From Cyrtodaria siliqua (taxonomy: Eukaryota; Mollusca; Bivalvia; Adapedonta; Hiatellidae), in NCBI GenBank assembly GCA_037043455.1, contig JAWPHD010002638.1, positions 62,001 through 126,000 on the forward strand: a stretch of DNA of 64,000 bases, written 5' to 3'. The notes beneath the pieces are model-generated. The model saw only the letters and a program-made list of their open reading frames with translations. It was not told the origin of the DNA and ran no database searches. The position numbers and the translations under genes are program-made. Of the stretch, positions 22,828 to 34,346 are shown one piece after another (within the stretch, counting starts at the first letter, position 1; the number at the start of each line of letters is the position of its first letter).

Positions 22828-22925
22828 TATAGTTACCAACTGATAATTCGTTTTAAGCATACTCAGTCACGGTTATTTTAAGAACCCGTGAATAACCCGA
22901 TATTTTTAATCGTGATAAACGGTTT
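22828..22925 (-). repeat. Dispersed repeat R1, copy 3, part 2
   Basis: The reverse complement gives TTCTTAAAATAACCGTGACT, TGAGTATGC and TCAGTTGGTA, the 5' half of R1. Confidence 0.72.
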
Positions 22926-22954
22926 TGTAACGTTATTTGGAGGGATAGTTTCTT

Positions 22955-23236
22955 TAAAGGGACACATGACACTCTTGATTATTTATTTTTTAAAACTCAC
23001 GGCGTCCCGTTAGTTTTCAACATAACTTGCATATTTGCAATCATTAATATTAATTATTTGAATAGTTCAAAGCAAATTGTTTTTACTAACTTTTGATAAT
23101 ATACTGCACCAATAATATATTAAAAAATTGGTAGAATGTTGAAAAAAATGTAAATCTCAATTTTTTTATTTATGCAAGCAGTTTTAAAGTCAAAATGAGA
23201 CAGGATTAATAAATGGAGGTGCTAATTTTAAAGGAC
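22955..23236 (+). mobile_element. AAAGGGACACACGGC MITE, copy C
   Basis: Starts TTTAAAGGGACACATGACAC, then AAAACTCACGGCGTCCCGTT, ACATAACTTGCATAT, AAGCAAATTGTTTTT and GCACCAATAATATATTAAAA, the family's internal order. The right end is decayed. Confidence 0.8.
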
Positions 23237-23700
23237 GAAAAGTCCAGACTCTATTGTGCCCATCGTGTCAGGTATACCTTGACGTGCTCGTTGGCGGACG
23301 GACTATTAACCTTAGAACTACACACACACACACACTTTTAAAGGACGTCCCAGTCCTGACTCTTTTGTGCCCATCCCTTTAAGACGTCTTATCGGGTCTT
23401 ATCGGGTTATGTGGGGGACATAATGGATCACAGACATACTAATAATACATTATGAATTTATTGAAACCACACATGTATTCGGCATCATTACACATCATCA
23501 CAGGGCCAGGTCTTATAACTCGTGCTTTTAACACGATTGTAGTCCCAGTTATACGATTAGTAAACAACAGTGAATTTGTGTGTAAGCGTGTCTCCCGGAA
23601 CAGACGAGGGACGTTACACATTATAATGACACACACACACACACGCACGCACGCACGCACACACACACACACACACACATTTCAAAGGACGTCCTATCGG
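23237..23700. repeat. Short repeats with (CA)n tracts
   Basis: AAAGGACG and CCAGACTC-type blocks recur around 23230, 23340 and 23690 beside (CA)n tracts at 23320-23334 and 23629-23680 (the latter with CGCA repeats). A related CCTTAGAAC-(CA)n junction occurs at 60425. Open frames over the tracts are simple-sequence artefacts. Confidence 0.7.
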
Positions 23701-23893
23701 TTTACAGGATGGTTAATGGTTGAATAAAACTCAAGATTGTTATGTGTCCATTTAAACAAACATATCATAAACGCATACACCAACAGCTATTACCATATAA
23801 TTATTACAAATTGATGTCTCTTTCCAAATATGATATGATTTACTTAACTTAAACATTTTGCGCAAAAAAGGAGGTTCAGTAACTAAACCCCTT

Positions 23894-23982
23894 TGTGTGT
23901 GTGTGTGTGTGGTGGTGGTGGTGGTGTGTGTGTGGGGGGGGGGGGGGGGGGGTGCGTGCGTGCGTGCGAGCGTGCGTGCGTG
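23894..23982 (+). repeat. Compound GT / GGT / G-run / GCGT simple repeat
   Basis: (GT)n, then (GGT)n, (GT)n, a run of about 18 G, then (GCGT)n. Alternating purine-pyrimidine at both ends could adopt Z-DNA, and the G run could form quadruplexes. Confidence 0.9.
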
Positions 23983-25560
23983 TTAAATAGTAAAACATGA
24001 TGATCCGTCTATATATGGTGATAAAACAGATGATAAAACAGAATTTTAAAAATAAAATGTCTTGAAATGAAAGTAAAAAATAAACAAGTATAATCACTAT
24101 AAATATTTTGAACGTATTATCATCAAAATCAATGAATGTTTGAGAGAGACATTAGAAGGAAACATACGGTACCAAGTGACCACGTGATAGTTTGGCGGCC
24201 CTCTCTATTCATTATTGGGTCTAACATCTTCGCGTTCACCCGTCGATGTGTCACTCATTGAAAGTAAGTCAATAATTCGATTTTTTCATTCCACTATTCT
24301 ACTATTGACACTTATTAGTCCCCTACCGGTTCATCGTCCGTCCGTCCGTTCGTCCGTCTACATTATTCTTTGTTCATATATAAATGACATGTTTCTTGTA
24401 TAAATATTTCATTTTGTCTCATTACCTTTGGATGTACAATGATGATACTGATTTTAATGAACTATTTTTAAAATACATTAAAATTATATTTTGCGGGAAA
24501 ATGTATTTGAACATCAGATCGTAATCATTCAATAAAGAAATGGAATGTGAAACACATTATATACATATTAAACGAAGACGTAATAATTATGCACACTTCA
24601 AAAGACAATTGATTGTGCAGTTGTGTATAACTTTTCAAAGACTATAAAACTGTTCTGTATGCTTGTATCAATGATCTAAAATTAATTATACTAATTATTA
24701 TTTTAGTTATTCGTTTTACTTCTTTAATTATACAATATGATACTGAGATGCTTTTACATAATAATGTCAAGCTATGGATCCACAGGGGAGAAAACACACT
24801 GTTTCATCGGATTTCATTGTGTCCGCCAGGTTCGCTGCGCTTATCGTCAGGTTGTGACGTAGCCGGTGTATGTATAGAATGATCGGATTTGGCTTAATCA
24901 GGGGAGATACGGAATTGCGTCCCCTGATAGTTCCAAATGTACATATTTTTATCACTAGATTTCATTATTATGAACCTAATATAATTAATTGTTTAGACAA
25001 TGAAGTTATTTGCCGATACACTAAAATGAATTTACTAGTAGTTTCAATATTTTAACACAGAGCACGGGAAGATTTATTGGTTTAGCGGTTTCATACTTAG
25101 CGCATACATGTAGGCCTGAAATGTAAGTATTAACTTAAACATTAACAGTTACTACTACTGACTTGATAACTGTATTTTTACTGTGGAAGCCATTTAATTA
25201 AAAAAAGGGGTATGCAGAACCTAACAGTTGCAGAAAAAATCCTGTGTTCTTTTGCTCCAAAACCCCACACATTTCAAGGCTTTTTTTGGCTTTTAACTGC
25301 TTTTTTTCTCAAAAGCAAGTATAGTGACACATGTATCTTGAAGAGCACGATATTTGTATTAATGTCCGAGGGTCTGCAAGGCAATATTCTTATTTGGTAA
25401 AACATTTGGTAGCCATGGCAACAAAATGAAGGAAAAAAAACAGCCGCACCTGAAAACTATTTCAGATATAGTAAAACAAATTGTATGTTTGCATGCGCGG
25501 CAATATGGAGATGATGCACGTCTTTTTTCGGCCAGTAGAGCTTATGGGATTGTCGTCCGT
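23983..25560. other. No recognisable gene
   Basis: AT-rich. A GTCCGTCCGTCCGTTCGTCC run at about 24338-24358 resembles the leader of mollusc tandem-repeat elements. An imperfect palindromic segment around 24880-24930 (TCAGGGGAGATACGG / CGTCCCCTGA) is present. Confidence 0.4.
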
Positions 25561-27240
25561 CAGTCCGTCGTCGTTAACATTTGCCTCGTTAAGATGATAT
25601 GACCTCCGTGTTTCATCCGATCTTTATCAGATTGTTAATATCAATAAAAGCTCGAACAAGTTCAACAAGAGTCCCAAGAGGGACTGTATCGCTCTACTGG
25701 CTGTATGGAGTCTGTGGTTTGGGGGTGGGGGATATTAGTTGTTGTGGCACTTATGACAAAACCCTTTGCCCTTCATTGAGCAATATGGCAGTCGAACATA
25801 TAAATTACTGCAAGTTCCCCACGTTGTGTCCATACAGAGAGGCCCCTTTACGCTAGAGGAAAAAACCCGTTTTATAAATGCATTCGCATTTGGACAATAT
25901 ATTAAATTGTTTGTGTTTTTTTACCCGATTACCTCCTAGTGGGCCCCAGCACATAGAACCAAAATACAAAACTTAATGTGCATCTACACATCCTAAACTA
26001 AGAAATATACCACACATGAACATGACATCTCAGAGGGAGTTAGCGTCACAGACGGATCCGGCCGGGGGATCAGGCGAACTATTCGGGACAAAGTATTAAA
26101 ACCTTTCAGCCATAACTCTGCCAAAAATCATTCAACTGGAACACGACAGTGATATACGCAACCAAGTTTCGTTGAAAGCTGACAGGTGGTTGAGGAGAAC
26201 TATTCCGGACAAAGTTTATATATTAAAACTTTTAAAGGGCCACAACTCCACCAAAAAAATCATTCAACCAGAACACGATAACGATATGCGCAAGTGGGCT
26301 TGGTACTGATCATTCCTGCCAAGTTTCACTGAAATCCAGCCAGGGGTTCAGTAAAACTATTCCGGATAAGGTTTGTGTATAAGGGACCATAACTATGTCA
26401 AAAATCATTCAACCGGGACATGGCGATGATATGCGCAACCATGTTTGGTACTTACCATCTCTGCCAAGTTTCGTTGACATCCGACCAGAGGTTCAGGAGT
26501 TCAAGTCTGTACAAATTTAGTTTTTTAAAACTTTTAAAAGGCCATGGCTCTGCCAAAATTCATTCAACTGGAACACGGCGATAATATGCGCAACTACACT
26601 TGGCACTCAATATCCTTGCTAAGTTTCGTTGAAATCCGGCCAGGAGTTCAGGAGAACAAGTCATGACAATGTTTGTGTATTCATTGAATTGAATTGAAGA
26701 CTTTATTTTAAGAGGGTAGCCGAGTTAGTAATTATCTGCCCTGAGGCCCTTTTTACAAAGCAACATAGTAAACACAAACATATATACAAATTTATAGCAA
26801 CACAACAATATTGACAATGGAAACAAAATTATAATTGTTCACAAACAATTATAATCTATATTGTGATTCAATAACAATTTTAACAAAAATAAGTTCAGTT
26901 AAACAGTACTTTTTCTGACGTGCAAGATCTTATATGCTCTGGGATTTCGTTCCAAATTACTGGCCAAGAGTAACATTTAAAGGGCTATAACTCCACCAAA
27001 AATCATTCAACTGTAACACGGCGACGATATGCACAACTAGGCCTGGTACCGATCATCCGTAAAAAGTTGCGTTAACATCCAACCAAGGGTTCAGGAGAAC
27101 TAGTCGGGACAAAGTTTGTGTATTAAAACCTTTAAAGGGTCATAACTCCGCCAACATCATTCAACCGGAACACGGTGACGATATGTACAACTAGGCTTGA
27201 TACTGATCATCCCTGAAAATTTGGTTGAAATCCGGCCAAA
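25561..27240 (+). repeat. Array A, direct orientation
   Basis: After a GTCCGTCAGTCCGTCGTCG leader, diverged units of about 130-160 bp carry CCATAACTCTGCCAAAAATC, ATTCAACCGGAACACGG, GATGATATGCGCAACTA, AAGTTTCGTTGAAATCCGG and GGTTCAGGAGAACTA. It is interrupted by a LINE 3' end at 26686-26966. The same units reappear inverted at 28880-29760. Confidence 0.85.
26686..26966 (-). mobile_element. 5'-truncated LINE 3' end
   Basis: On the minus strand the fragment begins with a decayed C-terminal ORF2 piece (W-P-V-I-W-N-E-I-P-E-H-I-R-S-C-T-S-E-K), then a 3' UTR with AATAAAG and a (AATTC)n tail at the 26690 end. It interrupts one array A unit between GTTTGTGTATT and ACATTTAAAGGGC. Confidence 0.75.
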
Positions 27241-28125
27241 TGAAGGCCCTATCGTCTTAATGAGGCAAAACACAGCATTCTTAACTAAATCAAGGATCAT
27301 AACTCCGGTGTTATTAACTTACTATTCCGATTTGGTTGTTTTTCGAAATTGATATTAACAATCTCTGCAAGTTTGGGAAAGATCAAATAATAAATGAAGG
27401 TGCTAGAGTGTTCAAAAGGCAGACAATGACATTTTTCAGAAAAACAAAGGCCATAACGCCGGTGTTACTGATCCGATCCGGCTGGTTTTCAAACTTGTCC
27501 GAGCTTTCATTGATAATAATAATCTGTTTAAGTTTGGTAAAAATCAAGTAATAAATGCAGGTGCTAGAGTGTCCACAAGGCAGAAAATGGCTTTTTTCAA
27601 ACAAGGGCCGTAACTCTGGTGTTACTTATTCGACCTCGCAGGTTTTCGAACGTTATTGAGCAAGCATTGATATTAAGAATCTATGTACGTTTGGTAAAGA
27701 TCAAATACTAAATGAAGGTGGTAAAATGTTCACAAGGCAGAAAGTGGCATTTATTTCGGAAGAAAAAACAACAAGGACCATAATTCTGGTGTTACTGATC
27801 CGATCTGGCTGGTTTTCGACTTGGTCCGAGCTTTCATTAATATGAACAACCTTTGCAAGTTTGGTAAAGATCAAATAATAAATGAAGGTGCTAGAGTGTT
27901 CACAAGGCAGATAATTGCATTTTCCAGAAAGACAAGGGCCATAACTCTGGTATTGCTCATTGATCTGGCTGGTTTTCGAACTTGTCCGAGCTTTCATTAA
28001 TATGAACAACCTTTGCAAGTTTGGTAAAGATCAAATAATAAATGAAGGTTCTAGAGTGTTTACAAGGCAAAATATGGCATTTTTAGCAAATCAAAGACCA
28101 TAACTCCGATAAAACTAATGCAATC
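27241..28125 (+). repeat. Array B, direct orientation
   Basis: Units of about 160 bp with GTTACTGATCCGATC, GCTGGTTTTCGAACTTGTCC, GAGCTTTCATTAATATGAAC, TTTGGTAAAGATCAAATAAT and GTGCTAGAGTGTTCACAAGG blocks, five copies. Confidence 0.87.
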
Positions 28126-28880
28126 TTGCTGGTTTTTAGCTCTACTGACCGGAGTTATGGCCCTTATTTTTCTGAAAAATGCTATTTTCTGCCTTATGAA
28201 CATTCTAGGGCCTTCAATATTATTCGGATCTTTACGAAACTTTGCCAGTGTCTTTATATTAATGAAAGCTCGAAGAAGTTCGAAAACCAGCTAGATCGGA
28301 ACAGTAACAATGGAGTTATGGCCCTTGATTTAGTTAAAAATGCTATATTTTGCCTCGTTAATTCCATAGGGCCTTAATCTTTCTTCCAATCTTTACGAAA
28401 CTTTACCAGATTGTTTATATCGAAGACAGCTCGAACAAGTTCGAAAACCAGCCAGATCGGACCAGTAACAGCGGAGTTATGGCCCTTGATTTAGTTAAAA
28501 ATGCTATATTTTGCCTCGTTAAGATGATAGGGCCTTTATTTTTCATGCGGTCTTTACGAAACGTTACCAGCTTGTTAATATAAATGACAGCTCGGACAAG
28601 TCCGAAAACCAGCCAGATCGGACCAGTAACAACGGAGTTGTGGCCCTTGATTTAGTTAAAAGTCATATATTTTGCCCATTTAAGACGATAGCCTTCATCT
28701 TTCATCCGATCTTTTCGAAACTTTACCAGATTGTTAATATCAATGAAAGTTCGGACAAGTTCGAAAACCATGCGGATTGGACCATTTACATCGGAGTCAT
28801 GGCCATTGATTTTCTGAAATATGCTATATCTTGGCTCATTAAAACGAAAGGGCCTTCATTTGGCCAGATTTCATTGAAGC
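28126..28880 (-). repeat. Array B, inverted orientation
   Basis: The same B units on the other strand: AGCTCGAACAAGTTCGAAAA, CCAGCCAGATCGGACCAGTA, GAGTTATGGCCCTTGATTTA, GATCTTTACGAAACTTTACC. Together with 27241-28125 they make a large imperfect palindrome. Confidence 0.87.
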
Positions 28881-29760
28881 TTTGCAGAGATGATCAGTAC
28901 CAAGCCTAGTTGTACATAGTCACCGTGTTCAACCTGAATGATTTTGGCGGAGTTATAGCCCTTTAAAGGTTTTAATACACAAACTTTGTTTTGACTAGTT
29001 CTTCTGAACCCCTGGCCGGATTTAAACGAAACTTTTTAGGGGCGATCAATTCCATGTCTAGTTATGCAAATCACTGCCGTGTTCCGGTTGAATGATTTTT
29101 TGTAGAATTATGGCTCTTTAAAGGTTTTGATTCACAAACTTTGTCTGATCTTCTTCTCCTGAACCCTTTGCCAGATTTCAATGAAACTTTGCAGGGATGA
29201 TCATCACCAAGCCTAGTTGTGCATGTCATCGTCGCGTTCCGGTTCACAGATATTTGGCAGAGTTATGGCCCTTTAAATGATTTTGATGGTACATTTTTTT
29301 GCCGGGCTGGCTGGATATAGACGAAACTTGACAAGGATGATCAGTATCAAGCCTAGTTGTGCATATCATCGCCATCTTTCAGTTGAATGATATTTGGCAG
29401 AGTTATGGCCCTTTAATAAATGTTTTAATACACAAACTTTGTCCAGATTAGTCTCTTCTGAACTCTTTGCCAGATTTCAGCGAATCTTGGCGGGAATGAT
29501 CAGTCCTAAGCATAGTTGCACCTGTCATTGCCATGTTCTGGTTGAATGAATTTCGGCAGAGTTATGAGCCCTAAAAGGATTTAATACACTAACTTTGTCT
29601 AGACTAGTTTTCCTGAACCTGTGGCTGGATTTCAACGAAACTTTGCAGGGATGATCAGTATCAAGCCTAGTTGCGTATATCATCACCATGTTCCGGTTGA
29701 ATGATTTTTGAAAGACTTATGGCCCCTTATACATAAACTTTATCTTGAGCAAGTAGAGCG
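28881..29760 (-). repeat. Array A, inverted orientation
   Basis: Inverted A units: GGATGATCAGTATCAAGCCT, AGTTATGGCCCTTTAAA, CACAAACTTTGTC, GAACCCTTTGCCAGATTTCA. It ends at the common TTGGGCCTCTTGTTT edge (29768-29782). Confidence 0.86.
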
Positions 29761-30270
29761 TCCACTTGGGCCTCTTGTTTAACTTATTTGATATTTTATT
29801 GGTATAAAGACTCTCGCACAGTTTGGTAAAGATCCGATTATTAATGTATTAAAACATTTAAGGAGTCATAACTCTGCCAAAATTCATTCAATCAGAACAC
29901 GGTAATGACAGGTGCAACTAGGCTTGGTACTGATCATCCTCAACAAGATTCGTTGAAATCCGGAAAGGAGTTCAGAAGAGACTAATCTGGACAAAGTGTG
30001 TCTATTAAAACCTGTAAAGGGCCATAACTCTGCCAAAAATCATTCAACCGGAAAATGGCGATGATATGCACAACTAGGCTTGATACTGATCATCCTTGTC
30101 AAGTTTCGTTGAAATCCAGCAAGGGGTTCAGGAGAACAAATGTTTGTGTATCAAAAACCTTTGAAGAGCCAAAACTCTGCCAAAACTCTGTAAACTGGAA
30201 CGCAACGATGATATGCATAACTAGGCTTAGTGCTGATCATCCCTGTAAAGTTTCATACGACACATACGAA
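29761..30270 (+). repeat. Additional array A units, direct orientation
   Basis: Beyond the TTGGGCCTCTTGTTT edge, at least two and a half A units run again in the direct orientation to about 30260. Confidence 0.8.
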
Positions 30271-30274
30271 ATAT

Positions 30275-30360
30275 TGCAGTCTCGGTTTTCATTGAGACTG
30301 TTCATGAGCGGTAGTGAAATATGCTAGCTACCGCTCACGCCCTCTAGACCCGGGTTGAGC
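30275..30360 (+). repeat. Diverged copy of GAGTCTGTTCATGAG repeat
   Basis: TCTCGGTTTTCATTGAGACT, GTTCATGAGCGGTA and ACCGCTCACGCC are a diverged version of the block at 30485-30640. Confidence 0.7.
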
Positions 30361-30484
30361 AGAACTAAATATTCATAAAAATCAACAGTACATATTTTTA
30401 ACCATCCCGAAGATGGCAAGCCTTACCAGATTGTTAATACCAATGAAAGCTTAACCAAGTTCGAAAACCGGCGAAATCGGACGA

Positions 30485-30640
30485 TAGGGCCTCGGTTTTA
30501 TCGAGTCTGTTCATGAGAGGTAATGAAAATGCAACGCCTCTCACGCCTCCTAGCACCGAAAAGGGGATCCATTGGAAGCAACAAACACAAACAAGAGATA
30601 CAAGTAACAGACTCGGTTTTATACTTATGACAGAAAGTGG
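30485..30640 (+). repeat. Terminal-type repeat, left copy of an inverted pair
   Basis: Order: GCCTCGGTTTTATCGAGTCT, GTTCATGAGAGGTAATGAAA, CCTCTCACGCCTCCTAGCAC, then GGAAGCAACAAACACAAACA and again GACTCGGTTTTATA. It is matched by the inverted block at 32720-32850, 2.1 kb away, but in circularly permuted order. Confidence 0.75.
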
Positions 30641-30919
30641 CTGCAGCACGGCTTGGACCGTCCACTGGGCCCCACAAAGGGGTAATCGGGGAATAATCAC
30701 ACAAAAATGCATATCTTGTCCACATGTGTATGTATTTGATTCTAATTGTGTATGGTCATTTAAGGACTCGAGGCACAACATATATAAAACGGGTTGTGTC
30801 CTGCATATAGGGGCCCTTCTATAGGGTTACTTCTTGGGGAGCTTGCAGTCATTTACTATTACAGAGTTTCGGCATTGAGACGCGATCTCCTTCTATAGTT
30901 TTCAAGATTTCAAGTTCAT

Positions 30920-31260
30920 AAGTGGTGTTCTATGGTGATGTGATTTATAAACTTCGTAATATTCTTGGTCATGATCACTTTCATACTATCTTTGTTAAAC
31001 TTGTTAAAAAGTTTATCAAAAGAGGTTTGACCCTATCATTTTGGAACGTACTGCATGCTTGGTGGTGGACCCTTTTACAGTTCGCCACTATGCTTTCCCC
31101 TTTAATTGTACGATGACCGGACAGGCTGTGGACCCTATGATGACGCCTACCTAAAGCCCATTGGGACGTTGGCGTTTGATGTTTGTCTATGATATTTCTT
31201 AATGGTTTATTCTCTTGTTGCTCTGGCTTCTGCCAAGTCATTGAGTACCTTCATTGTGGC
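30920..31260 (+). pseudogene. Decayed coding-like segment, family not assigned
   Basis: Frame 1 from 30922 reads GDVIYKLRNILGHDHFHTIF, then VKLVKKFIKRG. After one frame change near 31020 another frame reads FDPIILERTACLVVDPFTVR, then HYAFPFNCTMTGQAVDPMMT, before a stop. The two pieces look like one protein broken by a frameshift. It lies between inverted repeats and is probably transposon-derived. I do not recognise the family with confidence. Confidence 0.45.
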
Positions 31261-31379
31261 TTTCTAGGCTATTGTTATTTTGTATTATATTTACACGAGC
31301 ATATTTGTGTTTTACTTATATTGCCTATTGATGCTGCCTTGTTGGTTAGAGATTAGATCATGGCGGGGATTTCTTACAC

Positions 31380-31600
31380 TGTCCTGTTTTAATGGGATGG
31401 CAGTAGGGTAAGTGCGAGGTTTGGTGCACCCTAGAACCGGTTTAAACCCCCCAGTGGCCTACTTCGCCACTGACCGTTCCAAGGCGGTAGCCCTATTGTC
31501 AACCCTTTTGTGTTTGTGATGTCGTTTGCTTTTATTATTACTTTTGCCTTCTTGTTTGTCTGTTTACGTGTTTGTTTCTGTGTTTTGTGGTTGACTGTCC
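31380..31600 (+). repeat. Repeat-like segment with dyad ACTGACCGTTCCAAGGCGGT
   Basis: CCCCAGTGGCCTACTTCGCC, ACTGACCGTTCCAAGGCGGT and a following TTTGTTTG-rich stretch resemble non-coding parts of dispersed bivalve elements (weak recollection). It sits inside the 30485-32850 inverted-repeat pair. Confidence 0.4.
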
Positions 31601-31999
31601 TCCTTGAATGCTACTTTCCCTGTCCGATCTTTTTATATTTCTTTAGGATGTATAAATGCCCTAGGGTATGATCAGCTTGAGGGAACTTGCAGTAATTCAT
31701 ATTTTGATTTGTTCAACTGCCATTTTGCTCAGTGCAGGGAAAATATTTTTGTCATAAGTGCTACAACAACTAATTATTTTTTACAAATTGGAAAATCATA
31801 ACTTGTTTCACGGAAATGCACGTATTAAAAATGCGGTTATATGCAATGGGCCCCATCGACTTTGCTATAGTTTATATTTTTTTTTATTCATTATCTTGGT
31901 CATTGAAGAAAGCGTGGGCAAATAATAGAAAACTGTTTCAATACTTTGATACTGCCATATTGGACACCTTCTCCCCATTACACTACCACTCCCCTTCTA

Positions 32000-32720
32000 C
32001 CACCTACCATCACCACACACTCCATACAGCCCCTTTTGGGCCTCTTGTTTTATTTTGTAAAAAAATGTGGTTACCATGGCAACACAACGATTGCTTTTTG
32101 TTGCAAAATCAGAATCATGCGATAAAGTAAAGTTATATTCACAGGTTCATTGTTTTACGTCCGTGTTCCCATCACCACCACCACCATCACTCATCGCATT
32201 CTGAGTTCAGTGAATAGTAATGTCGTGTTTAGCTCTACCGACTTTGGGGCAGACTCACTTATGCGATGGCGCGCTGTCAGTGGTCCGTCGGCGTACGTAT
32301 GTCCGTTAACTTTTTGTTCTGAACACTCTAGTACTTAAATTTGATTTTTACCAAACCTTGCACGGGTCTTTTTATCAGTGAAAGCTCGTACAAGTTCGAA
32401 AACTACCGATATTAGATTTTAAACAACATAGTTATGGATATTGGTTGAATGAAAAACTACCATATTCTACCGTTTTTCTTCATTTTATATTTTATCTTTT
32501 AACTCATTTTGTCTGGGCCTTGATCAATGAACGCTAGGAGAAGTTTGGAACCACAAATAAAGGTCATTAAAGAAAAGGATTATGGCCCTTGTTTTTATGA
32601 AATATTCCATTTTCCGCCTTGGTAACACGATAGAACATTCATTTTGCATTTGATGTTTACTAAACTTTGTCAGGATCTTTATATTAATGAATTCGTTGAC
32701 AAGTAGAATATCGCTTAAAC
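32000..32720. repeat. Fragments of array B-type repeat
   Basis: TTTGGGCCTCTTGTTTTA at 32035-32053 repeats the edge seen at 29768. GTCCGTCGGCGTACGTATGT, GAAAGCTCGTACAAGTTCGA and TTATGGCCCTTGTTTTTATG are diverged B-type motifs. Confidence 0.65.
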
Positions 32721-32850
32721 AGGTGCTAGGAGGCGTGAGAGGTGTTGCATCTTATAATTACCTCTCATGAACGGACTCAATAAAACTGAGTCTGCTACTT
32801 TTATCTTTTGTTTGTGTTTGTTGCTTCCAAGGGATTACCTTTTCAGTATT
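32720..32850 (-). repeat. Terminal-type repeat, right copy of an inverted pair
   Basis: Minus-strand order: GGAAGCAACAAACACAAACA, GACTCAGTTTTATTGAGTCC, GTTCATGAGAGGTAATTATA, CCTCTCACGCCTCCTAGCAC. It is the inverted partner of 30485-30640. Confidence 0.75.
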
Positions 32851-33793
32851 TATTGACATTCACGCTAGCGTTTGTTTAGTGCTGTGTGGCGCCGTAAAAA
32901 GTCGCCCTGACTACAAATCGGTAGTGCTATTATTTACTGGTCCTTTGGGATCATCAAGCCCATTCTGTGTTGCTTTAAAGTAGAATATCGCTACATTTCT
33001 CTCTTGTTTATGGTTGCTTCCAAGAGATCACCTTTTCAGTATCTATTAAATTTGTATGCCTTTTTTCATAACTCCTAAACTGCTTGACAAAAGGACGAGT
33101 ATGCATTTATCAGCAATAGACCGCGGTTTGCACATCAAATTACAAATCATGCTAGTTTATGTCCAGTTTTGGCATTAGGTGGGAGATAACGTTTTAGAGG
33201 GAAACATTTATCGTTTTGTGGGTGGGGTGTGGGTGGATATTTGAATTGACTTTTATGGTACACCAACGAAAACAAGCTATATGACACCAGCAGGAATGGA
33301 CATCCAGGTCCACTCTTCATTTACATCAACATTATGCATAACGGTCATAGAACATTGTCACTCGCATAAAGCTGTAAAGTTGTTACAAATGCTGTCTTAA
33401 AAACTCTATCTATGCTGGAGCCCTGGGACGGCTCGAAATAATGTAAGATACTGTGTTGACGAGCCTTGTAGTATGGTCGGTGACATTGCCTTCGATGAAT
33501 GCATATAGCATCAAATCGTTTAATTGAGGACAAACTCTAACTTCCGATAAAACGGACAGTGTCACTAAGTACACGGCTACGCCCATCTCGGTGTTTAAAT
33601 AAACCAACTCGCTGAGACCAGACTCTACCTATTACTTAAATTCACTGTTTGGTAATATTCTTTGGACATAGCATGAACTCGTAGTGAATATCAAGCAGAT
33701 AAGGGAGTTAACAGCACACTTAATTCAGAAAGGTTTTATACTGCAGGTAGCCCACCTTTACCGTCAATACCGTCCAAGGATATTTGCTACTGT
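32851..33793. other. No recognisable gene
   Basis: The minus-strand open frames at 33345-33607 give plausible-looking protein text but no motif I recognise, and no splice context supports them. Confidence 0.35.
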
Positions 33794-34116
33794 TACAGGG
33801 ACACACGGCAATCTTGATTTCGTTAAAACTCACTGCGTCCCGTTAGTTTTTCTACATAACTTGCATTTATTCAATTATAAATATTAATTATACGAATAAT
33901 ATAAAGCAAATTGTTTTTGCACGTTACTGACTGTTGATAATATTGCACCTTTACTATATTAAAAAATTTGGTAGAATAAGGACGATAATTGAAATCTCAA
34001 TTGTTTATTTTATTATATGCCAGCAGTCCTAAAGTCAAAAGGATACATCATTACTAAATCGAGGTGATCATCTCATTTTTTGATGTAAAACTCACGATTG
34101 CCGTCTGTCCTTTTAA
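33794..34116 (+). mobile_element. AAAGGGACACACGGC MITE, copy A
   Basis: Best-preserved copy: starts TTACAGGGACACACGGCAAT and ends CACGATTGCCGTCTGTCCTTTTAA, with CTCACTGCGTCCCGTTAGTT, ACATAACTTGCATTTATTC, AAGCAAATTGTTTTTGCA and CTAAAGTCAAAAGGATA in the family order. About 323 bp, no coding capacity. Confidence 0.87.
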
Positions 34117-34159
34117 CTGCTGCAGATGCCAACGGCACTGTTCAGCGCTGCAGCCGCTG

Positions 34160-34212
34160 CAGCCGCCGCCACCACCACCACCACCACCACCACCACCATC
34201 ACCACCACCAAG
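34160..34212 (+). repeat. (CCA)n / GCAGCC simple repeat
   Basis: CTGCAGCCGCTGCAGCC followed by about 14 CCA/CAT triplets. Open frames of polyHis, polyPro or polyThr over it are artefacts. Confidence 0.9.
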
Positions 34213-34346
34213 TCGATACGCGATGTCACGATGGCAATTACGCGATATATCGTACAATCTCCATCTTACCATCGCCATAGTACCATTGTACTATCGCCAT
34301 CATACCAAACAGACACCGTACATTGTTGTTTGTGTGTGTGATTCTG

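Noticed and set aside
23439..24097. ORFs rich in Thr-His or Cys-Val
   Set aside because: They run through CA/GT microsatellites.
30434..30824. Overlapping ORFs of 103 and 115 codons
   Set aside because: They lie on repeat blocks found elsewhere (30275, 32720), in opposing frames, with no recognisable domain.
33345..33607. Minus-strand ORFs as a host exon
   Set aside because: The text is protein-like but there is no motif and no convincing splice sites, and the two frames conflict.
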